From assembly GCA_040437565.1 (NCBI GenBank), contig JBDOQK010000037.1, positions 124,001-188,000 on the forward strand: a DNA stretch of 64,000 bases, in the 5' to 3' direction. The DNA is from Albugo candida. Its lineage: Eukaryota > Oomycota > Peronosporomycetes > Albuginales. Both the position numbers and the translations under genes were made by a program. Position 1 is the stretch's first letter; each line of letters starts with the position of its first letter. The notes below the pieces were generated by a model. The model did not search any database, was not told where the DNA came from, and saw only the letters and a list, made by a program, of their open reading frames with translations. Below, in pieces: positions 52,976-64,000 of this stretch.

Positions 52976-55900
52976 TCACACACCTCCATCGCTCCGTTTT
53001 GATCGCGGATGCTTTGAACAATACGCTCGCAACAGTCCATTTTCGTTCATAAACATATCGAATTCGGTCTTATTTTCCTGGCCGCAGATTGGATGAAAAC
53101 GTGTTGTGCATGCAGGTCGCATGCATTCGATACAGCCATTCGGTCGTTTACAAATGACACACTCTGTACCGCGCATTTGCTCGATCGCTTGGGACGTATT
53201 CATTATGCCGCGCATCCGTGCTGCATCTTCGAATTGAGATCCTGGAGCCCACAACGCGCAAACAACGTGTGCCCAGCCACCTTCTACCGTCTTCTTCAGC
53301 GCACTTACCGGGCGTGTCAGCGGACATAGTACACAACGTTCGGTTTTCTACACAAAGTACGATCTCAGCAAAGGAAACATTCCACTTCTCTGTCGCTGCG
53401 CCTACCGCCTCTTTCGTTTCCGTGGATGCATCCGCGCAATAGTCGCAATACCACGGGATATCGCCTTCGGGAACCGATTCGATGCCGTAGCAAAACTATC
53501 AGAGCGCGTGAGAAGTGTTTAGACAATGTGATAGAGTTCGAGTACCTTATGCACAGCCACTTGACACCTTTCACATTGAACGATTGGATCATCGAGAAAA
53601 CCTTGGTCGCTAAAACACACACGACACCACATTTCCTCGTCTTCCTGAGGATCCACGCGATTCTGAACGTCGGAAATTGACTGTGTTTTTGACTCGACGT
53701 CTTTATCAGCGCTCTCTGTTGGTTTATCGGCGTCATGGGGACTTGAAGCATCATCGACTGCTTCTTTAACAACCACTTCATTCCGATTTGCGTGCGCCAA
53801 CTCTTTTCCAGCCAGCTTTTCGTCCTTCCGAGGATGATTTCGACGATGTTCGTGCTTCTTACCATCAAAAGCGCGTTTGATTCCTTCCTTGTTTTTCGAT
53901 GATTTTCGAGGCTTTTCCTTCTCTGAAGCAGAGCGTTGTGCGCGCTCTATCGAGAGAAGCTCTTTGAGCATTTTGCCGATGCGTTTCTTCTTTGTATGGA
54001 TCCGATACACTCGATAAGAGCCATGTTTCCGTCGAAGCGAAATACGAAGACCAGTTTTATGATTGTGCGGTACCGCGGGCGGACTCGCATTTGGAGTGGC
54101 CGTCCAGGTCGTGTCTGGAGCCGTCGGTCGGGCGCGTTTACGCTTTCTAGCCAATTTATGATCGGCCTCTTCCTCCTCCTCTCCATCACTCGAATCTTCC
54201 TCCGCTTCAAGATCATGGTCAACTTCCTCCTCACTTTTACTTTTTTGGCCTTTGGACCCTTTACCGAGCTTGAGTTTTCTCCGATTTCGATGCCCATCCG
54301 TGTCTGGCCCATTTCCATCCTCTTCCTTTGCACCATCAATGAATTCCAGGTACATCAATTCACTCTCCACATCTTGATTCCGTCGTCGTTTTGGACGTTC
54401 AATGGTCTCAAGCCATTCAGCAGCTACTTGACGGACATTCACAATCCCTTTCCGGACAGGTCCAGTCACTTTGAGCTCAATCAGAATGGACATGATTTGG
54501 TCTGCGTCGGCCAAGGATCCTCCACGCTGACGTTCATGCACAACTGCCCGAGCGCAATCCCGCAACTCGCTGAGAAAGCGTTTGATATCGTCAGTGGAAG
54601 CAGTAGTAAGCCAGCCTTCCTGGACTCGAGTCATCAACACTTGGACAGGTTTCGGTCCCAATACTTTTTCCCAAAATTGCTCATCGTTGAAATCAATCGT
54701 CGAGTCTGACGTCTCTGCAGTAAATGTGGCTTTCGAGAACGATAAAGCGCTATTTCCGTTATTGGAACCTTCAATTTTATTCTTCTCGTCGCCATTCTCA
54801 GTCCCTCCAGCATCGCCGCCTGTGGGATCATAACGGATCGTTCGACTTGCCGAAAGCAATTGATCGATATCGAGCTCATTGATTGCGCGATTCTCGGGAT
54901 CCAGCTCATCTTCCTCGCCCATGATCGCATACGCGCCATATCGGATCATCATTTCAACTTTCTCGCGATCCAACGACATCAGCGACATCATATTCCCACT
55001 CGCATTCTCATCTTCGCCATCAAACTCATTCCTTACGCCTCCGGTCTCAAAGACGGCATGATGCATACCGAGCTTCTTCGATGCGATATCAAACATCTGA
55101 GCTTCGTACGTTTTCTTTGTCACGAGACGATAGATATTCACCGACTTTGTTTGGCCGATCCGATGGCAACGAGCGACAGCCTGAAGATCGTTTTGGGGAT
55201 TCCAGTCGCTATCGTACAAAATGACCACCGAAGCTGCGATCAAATTGATGCCGACACCACCGGCACGAGTGCTCAGCAAAAATGCAAATGTGTCGGACTT
55301 TGGATTATTGAATCGATCAATCGCTGCCTGACGAAGATTCCCACGAACGGAGCCATCCATTCGCTCGATCTGGTAGCCGCGTAGATGACAAAGATCTTCA
55401 ATCACGTCCAGCATCATTTTGAATTGTGAGAAAATAAGAATTTTCTTCTGTTCCGCGCGAAATTTCGCAAGCATTTTGTCAAGCAATACAGTTTTCCCGC
55501 TTGCCTGCACGAGGATTTTGGATCGTTGGATTTCATTCAAACGAAAGCATTCTTTCTCCTCGACACCGCGGATGAGGAAAGGATGATTACAGCATTTTCG
55601 AAGTTCCATTTCAACATTCACCAAATTGGCCACACTTCCTGAAGCTCCTTGATTCAAGAACGTACGATTACGCTCAAAAATCGCTCGATAATATTTCTTC
55701 TGCAGCGTCGTCAGCTCCACATCGATGATCGTTTCTTCCTTTGGAGGAATACTCTTCTCCACATCTTCCTTGACACGACGAAGCATGTATGGGCGCAATT
55801 GCTCATGCAAACGGGCAACCTGGTCTGCTGTAGCCAGATCGCCATAATCATTGTAAAATTGCTGCTGACTCGGGAATTTCTCAGGCTCGATAAAGTTCAA

Positions 55901-58900
55901 AAGACACCACAATTCGAAGACGCCATTTTGAAGCGGAGTTCCGGTCATCAGAAGACATGCGTCCCATGTGAAGTGCATCAGTGATTGTAAAAGCTTTGTT
56001 TCGCGGTTTTTCAGCTTATGTGCCTCATCGATCACCAAATAGCGCCAGTGAATGCATTCAAGAAACTCGGCATCGGCCATAAGCGTCTGATACGAAGTCA
56101 CCAGCACATTGAATTTATAGATACCACGACGACGAAACATATCCGATTGCTTGTAGTAGAATTCTTGCTCTCGGATGAATGAGCGAATCTCACTTCCGCC
56201 TTCGGAATCATGATACACCACGCAATTCATGGTCGTCCACGTCTCAATTTCGCGCTTCCAATTGCCCAATGTCGCCAAAGGCGCAATCACCAAAAAAGGC
56301 CCTCGAATATGCTCTTGCTGGCGTAAATGCTCCATGATCGATGTCGCTTGTACAGTTTTCCCAAGACCCATTTCATCCGCAAGGATACAATTCCGACGAT
56401 TATACCAGCAAAATACCAGCCAATTCAAGCCTTCCAACTGATACGAACGCAATTTGTTTTGATTGTTGTATACGGGCGATTCCTGGTACTTGGCCCATGT
56501 CGTCGGGTCCGGTCGTGTGTCTGAGAACATTGCTGGATTCGCACCATTTACGATCGGCGGATGATTGAAACGATGATACGCGGCAATCTTTCGGTCATCG
56601 GTGAGGTCGTCTTCCCATTCCCACGAGCAATCGACGTAGCTGAGATCCCGCCACTTGACCAGATACTTGACGCCTTTCTTCATTTTGATAGAAGGTTGTA
56701 CATCCGCATCGATATTGGAAGTGCCGTCAAGATCATTCATTGTCTTGGAGACTTCCATCATCAAGCGCCATAGACGGAATGGACTCATTTTCACTGCTTC
56801 TTCGACTTCTTTCGCGTCGAGAATACGATCAATTTCAGTGAACGATTCGCTAAAGTGGATGGTATTGTCTTTCCCGGCAATCACTGGATTCTCTCGAGCT
56901 ATCTCGACTTCACGACCGTGTTTTCGAAGGTGTCGACGCATTCGCATGATTGCATGATGTCCAAAAGCTTCGATATCGGCGACACGAAGCCAATCGACAT
57001 GCATATACGACGTATCCTTCCATTTGATCAGAAACTCCATTACGGCTTCCGGTGAGTCCATTTGATCTTTCACAAATCGAACGCTAACGATTCTGTCCAT
57101 TAGCGGTCCTTTACGATCATCTTCTTCAGCGCTTTCTTTACCAGCTCCATGCATGCGTTTCTTCTTCTTCTCTTCGCCACTCACTTCGATATCGGATTCC
57201 ATCTCTTTCTCCGCGTAATTCATCTTCGCTTTGCCAGCATTCCGACCGGATCGCCGCTTTGGTATCGCGTCTACAGCGAATTTCAGCGAAGAACCTTCCT
57301 CTCGACCTGATTCATCATCATCCGACTCACTCAATCGCTTTTTTCGAGACTTTCCTCGACCTCCAAAACCGCTTTTTCGTCCACGCTTAGCAGCTGCTTT
57401 CGATAAAATCGGTTCAGGTGCGAATTTTCGCTTCCGTTTGCGTTGATCCTCTGTATCCTGAACGAGATGATTATGCTCATTTGAACGCAATGCTTTCGCT
57501 AGCATTCCACTGGGAATCGTTCCGTCGGAAGCTGTGAATTTGAAAAGCATTATCTGAGCCCGAAGCTGATCTTTCTGATCGAGTGTGAAAAGAGCCCGAA
57601 CGCGAGGACGTGGTGCTCTTTGCATTACATTTGGATCAGGTACCACCGCACTGGGTCCCTGACTGGATGGAGGACCATTATCCGCATGCCCCGTCACTGT
57701 GCCTGCGGGATGCATATAATTCATCACATTGGAACCGTAGACGCGATGAATGTACTGATTGTACGCAAGTGCAGCTTCTCTTTCTGAGCGATACATTCCC
57801 AATCGACGGACACCACTTCCATCGACATGGAGTTCTGCCGCCCATTCATTCCGTCCAATATGTCGCACACCCATATGCCAAATGCCGCGAGTGAATAGCT
57901 CAGGATTGTCCAGACCTGCAATCGATGTGTGCTGCCCATACTCATGCATCATATTGTCGCTCACTTGTGAGTGCGCTGACCAATTGAGTCGACGGAATCG
58001 CAGTAATACGGGACGCAATGATTTCAATCTTCCGACAACTTTGGTGAAATCATCGGCTTTCAAGATCTTATACCCATCCACTGCGACCAATTCATCTCCA
58101 ATTTCAATCTTCCCACTGGCTTCAGCCGGTCCGATAATGCCTTCCGCTGGACGGCGAAAGCATGTGACGGTCACACGACTCATACAGATGTTCATGTTCA
58201 TGCACAAGCCTACTGAGCCTTTATGCAGAAGGATCTCATACTCGTTCGGTGTTTCAGGAGAAAACCACGTCAACGATTTCGCTGGTGCTGAAAGCACTCC
58301 ACGAAGCATGTCGACAGCTAATGCAGCTGTCTGAGATGACGTTACGATCTGTTTGCTGATAGACACGAGAGTCGACAACGCTCGGTGATCAGCAAAGTGA
58401 TACACCATTTCATTCACTTTGCGTGGACGTAGCGAATGTGGAGCAAACACGAACGGCTTTACCATTGCTTCTTGATTACCTGAGGATTCCTGCATGAAAG
58501 ATGTGAGTGTATGAATTACGCGAAAATGGAGCTGCGTGTACCTGCGGTTGGCTGTATGGAATGCTTGGAGCGGGCTGAGATGTGTTTTGGTTCGGTATGG
58601 AAGGTAATGGTTCAGCGGTGTTGCGAGATGGATCGTACATTCCATTCGAGACGTTACCTTGATGGTTCATATGCGATTGGATCAATGGAGGCGCGTCTTG
58701 AGAAGGATTGTAGAACGATGGGGCATTCCTTTGATTCTCAAACATGCGACTCGTATCCATATTTCTCATCGGCACTTGTGAGAATTGAACTGTGTTCATA
58801 GGCGCATACGTTGTCGGTGGTTGAGAAGGATGGTAGAATTCTTTGTGGTGATGCAAGGGTGCTTCCTGAGGTGCTGATCGTGCAGTGTAGTGCGAGCCGT

Positions 58901-61014
58901 AACGCGGATCACCATGTAAAGGGCGAATTGGAGTCGGAGCTGACATTGCAATCAAGTTGGGCGCCCTACCACCGGGATACGATACAGTAGTCGATGGGTC
59001 TTGTACTAGCTGCTTCTCCATACTTCTTGCTTGATCGAACGATTCGCTGGTGCTACAGCTTGTTATCGTTGCTCCAGAATTGGANNNNNNNNNNNNNNNN
59101 NNNNNNNNNNNNNNNNNNNNNNNNNNNNNNNNNNNNNNNNNNNNNNNNNNNNNNNNNNNNNNNNNNNNNNNNNNNNNNNNNNNNATCTGTTTGCTGATAG
59201 ACACGAGAGTCGACAACGCTCGGTGATCAGCAAAGTGATACACCATTTCATTCACTTTGCGTGGACGTAGCGAATGTGGAGCAAACACGAACGGCTTTAC
59301 CATTGCTTCTTGATTACCTGAGGATTCCTGCATGAAAGATGTGAGTGTATGAATTACGCGAAAATGGAGCTGCGTGTACCTGCGGTTGGCTGTATGGAAT
59401 GCTTGGAGCGGGCTGAGATGTGTTTTGGTTCGGTATGGAAGGTAATGGTTCAGCGGTGTTGCGAGATGGATCGTACATTCCATTCGAGACGTTACCTTGA
59501 TGGTTCATATGCGATTGGATCAATGGAGGCGCGTCTTGAGAAGGATTGTAGAACGATGGGGCATTCCTTTGATTCTCAAACATGCGACTCGTATCCATAT
59601 TTCTCATCGGCACTTGTGAGAATTGAACTGTGTTCATAGGCGCATACGTTGTCGGTGGTTGAGAAGGATGGTAGAATTCTTTGTGGTGATGCAAGGGTGC
59701 TTCCTGAGGTGCTGATCGTGCAGTGTAGTGCGAGCCGTAACGCGGATCACCATGTAAAGGGCGAATTGGAGTCGGAGCTGACATTGCAATCAAGTTGGGC
59801 GCCCTACCACCGGGATACGATACAGTAGTCGATGGGTCTTGTACTAGCTGCTTCTCCATACTTCTTGCTTGATCGAACGATTCGCTGGTGCTACAGCTTG
59901 TTATCGTTGCTCCAGAATTGGATGTAAGCACTTCTTCGGATACGTTAGAAAATGGACTTTCATTATTAGCTTGTTCTAAATCTTCTGTTTCAAAATTCTC
60001 CAAGGAGACAGCGTCCGTATCTTGAGAGAGAGGTGGAGACACCAATGGTGAGGTTGGAGTTTCGTGATCAGATTCTGGCTCAAGTGACTCGTTCTCCTTC
60101 ACTGATATAGTTTCTAAAGTCAGTATGGATGCATTTGTATGATTTCCCATTGTTTGATCTGAAATTTGCTCGTTTTTGATCGGATCAGTAGACTCCTGAG
60201 CAGATACTTTATCGTTTTCGACTTTAACATTCTCTTTTTCTACTTCACTGCAATTCGGAACATCGATCTTGCCTGTATCATTCTGATGTGAGTCTGTAGT
60301 GAGCTCCTCAGATTCGTTCTTGAAGGCGGTTGAGTTACCATTTGGTGACTTCAAATACTGATCTTCCGACTCTTTACTATTTTCTGCGGTTGAAATAGCT
60401 TTCTGAACTTCCATTTCGCCGTAAGTATTCTCCATCTTCCGTTTACAAACAGCCTCGTCTTTGACTGCTTCTACTTTAAAGCTTTCATGATCAGTTGCAT
60501 TCAGAACGGGCACTTCATGAGCATGTACTTCCGACTGCATCATGTCTTCTTGCAATGTGCAACTGAGATCTTCTCGATTGGCTTCATTGTGTTCAGATGT
60601 AACCAAAGTATACTGTCGGGTTACATTATTTGTGAGGCCATTTGTACCCTCGGGTACAGTATTCAGTTCTGTAGACGAAAGCTGGCTTTCTATGGTACGA
60701 TCAGGGAGAGTGCACGCTGTTGAAGATGCGGATGGCGCCGTTTCGCAGGTGGGTAAATGAGACGGAGCAATGTGATTGGATCGAATTTCATTCGCACTTG
60801 TATTTTCTTCTGTAGATTCGCAACTCTCATGATTGCCACGCATGTCTATTTGCGCGGATGTTGAGAGTGTTTGTGCATCTGCTTCTACGATTGTATCTGT
60901 ATCTTCTTGTGCAAGTTGGGACGAACAATCTCGAGAAGACGTAGAAGTCACGTTTTCTTCTGCGTCTGTATCATTAGTGCTTTGCGTCGGTTGAGATTTG
61001 GTTATTGCCACCAT
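52976..61014 (-). CDS. CHD-type chromatin remodeller with PDZ-like, AP2-like, QLQ-like, chromo, SNF2 helicase, PHD and extended PHD domains
   Basis: True exons: 61014-59380; 59327-59185 continuing at 58346-53546 (58347-59084 duplicates 59185-59922); 53495-53406; 53347-52976. About 2,346 residues. Order: disordered Ser/Thr/Glu then Pro/Gln-rich N-terminus (1-545); PDZ-like (about 628-712, GDELVAVDG); AP2/ERF-like (about 746-805, WHMGVRHIGRNEWAAELHV, RRLGMY, EAALAYNQY); QLQ-like (about 844-879, FTLDQKDQLRAQIMLFKF); basic nuclear-type segment; two chromodomains (about 1007-1053, 1096-1183); SNF2 ATPase with ADEMGLGKT and IDEAHKLKN; helicase C with STRAGGVGINL; then PHD (CRVCFSD, VHK/FCYGI across an intron, WYCDYC) and an extended PHD (CVLCPLTRP, GGWAHVVCALW, FHPICG). 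It is predicted to slide nucleosomes in the nucleus. Confidence 0.88.
59085..59184. other. False gap: 738-bp identical flanks inside the remodeller gene
   Basis: Run of 100 N. 58347-59084 equals 59185-59922 exactly, including the 52-nt intron at 59328-59379 (copy at 58490-58541). Reading through without merging splits one gene into two. Confidence 0.92.
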
Positions 61015-61056
61015 CTCTGTACTCGATTAACACATTCAAAAGGGCCTCGAGACCCT

Positions 61057-61156
61057 NNNNNNNNNNNNNNNNNNNNNNNNNNNNNNNNNNNNNNNNNNNN
61101 NNNNNNNNNNNNNNNNNNNNNNNNNNNNNNNNNNNNNNNNNNNNNNNNNNNNNNNN
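61057..61156. other. False gap: 66-bp identical flanks
   Basis: Run of 100 N just upstream of the remodeller ATG. 60991-61056 equals 61157-61222, so the start codon region appears twice. Confidence 0.88.
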
Positions 61157-61222
61157 TTGAGATTTGGTTATTGCCACCATCTCTGTACTCGATTAACACA
61201 TTCAAAAGGGCCTCGAGACCCT

Positions 61223-62442
61223 CCCTTGTTTTGATTTTCTTCTTTCAAAAAAACCTTGAATCGCCTGGTACCTGTCCTTTCTTGTGTTAGTGAAGTCGAA
61301 TAAGGTTATATACGTTATTGCAGGAGGTACGGTGCCTACTATGGCAATGATGAAAGTTCTTAAATTCTGGGGGTTGGCGGATGCGAAGTGCAAACAATTG
61401 CTTCGTGGCCGTGATATAGCAATCTCCCACTTCTAAAAGATAGAATGGTGCACTGCGGTGAGCAACTGCAGTCTTCTGTCCTCATATGCGGCGCCCTCAT
61501 AGAAAAAAAGTCATAGGCTTTTTGCACACTGATTTTTTTGTCAAGTCAGATCAGAAATGCAATATGCATTCCCTGATTTAAATTCACCCAAATCTATGAA
61601 ATGAAGAGAATTCTGTATTTTGTACCGGTGGTTGATGCATACGGTCCCATGGGAATGCTACTGATGGGTCTAAAGAACAACTGTCTCATGGGCTGAATCG
61701 CATATGTATTCGGCACGTAGAAAACAGACTGTGCCACGAGATATCATTAAAATTTCTGAATGAATGAAACGAGATATATTCAACATATTCAAACCGATAA
61801 GTGAAGGTTAGTGCAAAGGCTGTGTGCGTTGATCAAGCATAACGCTACAAGAAGAGGACGTATCCAGCTTTGCACTTGTATTGTTACTCTGGCCGATGCT
61901 ATCGTTCCCGAATCAGTTGGACGATCTCGCAAGCCAACCGGTAGGTATCAACTTACTTGAGTGAAGCGTGCAAACATCAACGAGTAGAAAGCTCCATTTA
62001 CTGACCGAACAGCTGAACTGACTGTGCACATAGCCTTGTACTTACAAAACGAAGAAAGTTTGACGAATTCGAATTTGCTTACGCATATTTGTATTGAGCG
62101 CGTGGACTTTTTTCATTTTTAGCGGCGAGATCACATAATTAATGTGCTTCTCAGTGAACTATCAAATATGGCAAGATCCTCATTGTGACACCTGTAAGCT
62201 GCTGACTGAGGTGCTTATAGAGCAATCGGAGACGTAAAAACATTGTGTAGGGGTACAAGCGCATCCGAGTGTGTGCAGCTTTTCACTTGGTAGCAGCAAT
62301 AGAACTTTATCGAATAAATCATGCCACTTCTTCGCTTTGGAGCAAATTAAGACGTTCAATATTAAGTTTCATTCTGATAGCTAAGGAGTATTTTCGATCG
62401 ACTGACACGATCTTCAGGTATACGTTCGGTTGATACGAATAC
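61223..62442. other. Gene-poor spacer
   Basis: About 1.2 kb with only short frames. It holds the promoter side of the remodeller and the 3' side of the next minus-strand gene. No repeat, RNA or mobile element is recognised. Confidence 0.45.
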
Positions 62443-63162
62443 TTAGTCAAGGTCCATTGGTTCCTCGTCATCTATTATTTCTTCAAATCGACAAAAAGTA
62501 TCGTCTTCTGTGCTACTAGACACACCAACACTGATAATATCGTCATCTTCGATCATTTCTACTCGAGGAGTCGGCACAGTGTCCGATAGCTTTTTCAAAT
62601 CTGAGCAGCCAACTAGATGTCTTGACTGAACTATTGGTATCAGAGCACAGGCGGAATTTTCCTGCTGAGGGAATCCAAAGCGCTCGACTTTTTTCTGGAA
62701 CGAATATCTTCCGTTCTCATAATCCCATACAACTGGTGTGCACGACTCAAAGTTTCTGGAAGTGGTTGAATTACCCATTCTCATCGGAACTAGCGCATAC
62801 GCATCATTTCTAGCCGATGAAGGATTCATACTTTTACTTTCCGTCATGTCTTCTCCTCTGTTCTCTTGTATCTCATCATTCTGAACATCCAGCATTTCGT
62901 CGGGCACTTGATTGCTTAAATTCGAGTATTCTGATTGCTTTGGAGGTGACGATACTCGCATTCGTTTGATAAATTGCATAGCTTTTATTTCATGATTGTC
63001 ATCTGTTGTGGTACACTTTCGAATATCATCTTGCTCATTTTGATGCCGTTTGCGAGACCGCGCACGGGCAAAGTTGCTTTGTCTTAATGCGTTCCTCTGT
63101 CGCTCAAAGTCGCAGTTCGAAAAGCTGCCGAGGCCGTATGTGCATGCGGTCGTGTGAATCAT
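62443..63162 (-). CDS. Hypothetical protein, probably nuclear and largely disordered
   Basis: 239 residues, ATG at 63162. It has a basic segment with RARSRKRHQNE and KRMRV, which could act as a nuclear localisation signal. A low-complexity polar middle follows, with a short ordered-looking core (TPVVWDYENGRYSFQKKVERF) and a strongly acidic end (EDDDIISVG, IDDEEPMDLD). No domain family is recognised. A single uninterrupted exon with a good start supports a real gene. Confidence 0.6.
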   Translation of the reverse strand: MIHTTACTYGLGSFSNCDFERQRNALRQSNFARARSRKRHQNEQDDIRKCTTTDDNHEIKAMQFIKRMRVSSPPKQSEYSNLSNQVPDEMLDVQNDEIQENRGEDMTESKSMNPSSARNDAYALVPMRMGNSTTSRNFESCTPVVWDYENGRYSFQKKVERFGFPQQENSACALIPIVQSRHLVGCSDLKKLSDTVPTPRVEMIEDDDIISVGVSSSTEDDTFCRFEEIIDDEEPMDLD

Positions 63163-63643
63163 GGTAAGCTTGACAGTTTGCGCGCAAAATTGGTTGAAGT
63201 GACTTCTTCCTATCCGCGGGGCGATACAAAATGGTCAGTTGTTTTACCACTGCCTATCAGTCAAGTATTCGCACGTCATCGCTCCTGCTAGAATACTCTA
63301 GAAAGCCCAATATATCGTTTCTTTTCCTGAGGTTATCAAATCATAGCGTTTATCAAACGTTGAGGGAAGTTGATGTGTCCGACATGAATAATAAATCCTG
63401 ATAGTAACTTATTCCGACTGGCTAGTGACCTATTATACTTATTGATCTATTCGCAGCATCCCTTGCGCGATATTGCTCCTTCAGAAGAACGAAAGCATTT
63501 TAGAAAATGGCTTTTATCCCATACTGTAATCTTTACATGGAAGAGTGTATTGCATCTTGTTGATTGCAAAACACATTAAAATTCGTACTTTAGAATAAGT
63601 TTGGGTATAGTCGCACGTAAATCATAATCTACACTGATATATA
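63163..63643. other. Intergenic spacer between divergent genes
   Basis: About 480 bp between divergent ATGs. No supported feature. A TATATAATG context surrounds the next start codon. Confidence 0.4.
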
Positions 63644-64000
63644 ATGGGTGCAAGAGTATGCTGTGTGCATCGCGAGAACGATCCGTTTCTTCATTTCATC
63701 AGACCAAATCGAAATGATGCAACTACCAAGTGTTTGTGTAAGTATAAATTGGACGCAACAGATATAGCTAAACCGTCTATTTCACCATCTGACTCGTTGC
63801 GTCAGGCAAATGGGGTCAGTTCCGATGCTTCCTTGAGATTGAATGCGTCTTCGGAAACACCGGTTCAAGACAGTGCGCTACCGCCACTCTTGTATGCTTA
63901 CTCACTGAATCATGATATGAGTCCGCGTGACCGCCTTCGTTTATTGGGAGTAAGAAACTCAATTTTGAATGGACTCGCAGACTTAGAATCGGGCCAATAC
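63644..64000 (+). CDS. 5' end of an unknown protein, cut by the window edge
   Basis: From the ATG at 63644 the frame stays open for 119 codons to the end of the window. The N-terminus MGARVCCVHREN has Gly at position 2 and paired Cys at 6-7, which could allow N-myristoylation and palmitoylation; this is inferred from a few residues. The rest is Ser-rich and polar. A GTAAGT at about 63737 could be an intron donor, which would change the sequence after residue 31. No family is recognised. Confidence 0.5.
   Translation, partial: MGARVCCVHRENDPFLHFIRPNRNDATTKCLCKYKLDATDIAKPSISPSDSLRQANGVSSDASLRLNASSETPVQDSALPPLLYAYSLNHDMSPRDRLRLLGVRNSILNGLADLESGQY

Noticed and set aside
58477-58645. Apparent 52-residue N-terminus in front of the remodeller frame
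   Set aside because: This is the antisense-free readthrough of an intron and the other frame of exon 1; the splice acceptor at 58490 (59328 in the other copy) shows the true continuation.
1-64000. CRISPR arrays, rRNA or tRNA genes
   Set aside because: No regularly spaced repeats and no convincing tRNA B-box with matching acceptor stem were seen by eye; a tRNAscan-SE run would be decisive.

Overview
The window looks like a eukaryotic chromosome segment from an oomycete. Genes are dense, introns are very short (about 44-70 nt, GT..AG, often with a CTAAC-like branch site), and there are hallmark oomycete multidomain proteins (START-FYVE-GAF, ankyrin-FYVE, MAPK-phosphatase-FYVE). A white-rust (Albugo) type genome is my guess; the sequence alone does not fix the genus. 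I found no operons, CRISPR arrays, rRNAs, convincing tRNAs or intact mobile elements.

Layout. 0-15 kb: the tail of an unknown protein, a MAPK-phosphatase-like FYVE protein, a TMEM234 homologue, tRNA m2,2G26 methyltransferase (TRM1), a FAM210-like mitochondrial protein, a nicotinamidase-like hydrolase, clathrin heavy chain (middle missing), PET117, a DFD-type AGC kinase, syntaxin-16 and a ZSWIM2-like zinc-finger protein. 15-18 kb: gene-poor. 18-30 kb: a MYND protein with a possible CaaX end, a tiny protein resembling exonuclease VII small subunit, a TBC-rhodanese-PDZ-FN3 protein, 6-phosphogluconate dehydrogenase and a hypothetical protein. 30-38 kb: three clustered paralogous RING plus RING2/IBR proteins, an NT-C2 coiled-coil protein and a DPF/NPF-PDZ protein. 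39-48 kb: ankyrin-FYVE, ALKBH8-type tRNA modification enzyme, a methyltransferase, an FtsJ-type methyltransferase and START-FYVE-GAF. 48-64 kb: a twin-domain class III cyclase, a 4CL-like AMP-forming ligase, a very large CHD-type remodeller (PDZ, AP2-like, QLQ, chromodomains, SNF2, PHD, extended PHD), a hypothetical nuclear-type protein and the 5' end of one more gene.

Common threads. Several proteins belong to endosome/trans-Golgi traffic (clathrin, syntaxin-16, TBC1D23-like, FYVE proteins, the DPF/NPF adaptor). Several act on RNA (TRM1, ALKBH8, FtsJ). A similar PDZ-like domain occurs in three otherwise unrelated proteins. Neighbourhood is not evidence of joint function here.

Assembly caution. 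There are nine N-runs of exactly 100. Eight are flanked by exact duplicates (30 to 1009 bp) of the same sequence, so they are unmerged contig overlaps and not real gaps or repeats. The ninth, in clathrin heavy chain, hides roughly 3.5 kb of missing coding sequence. Exon coordinates below were derived by hand from splice sites and family conservation.
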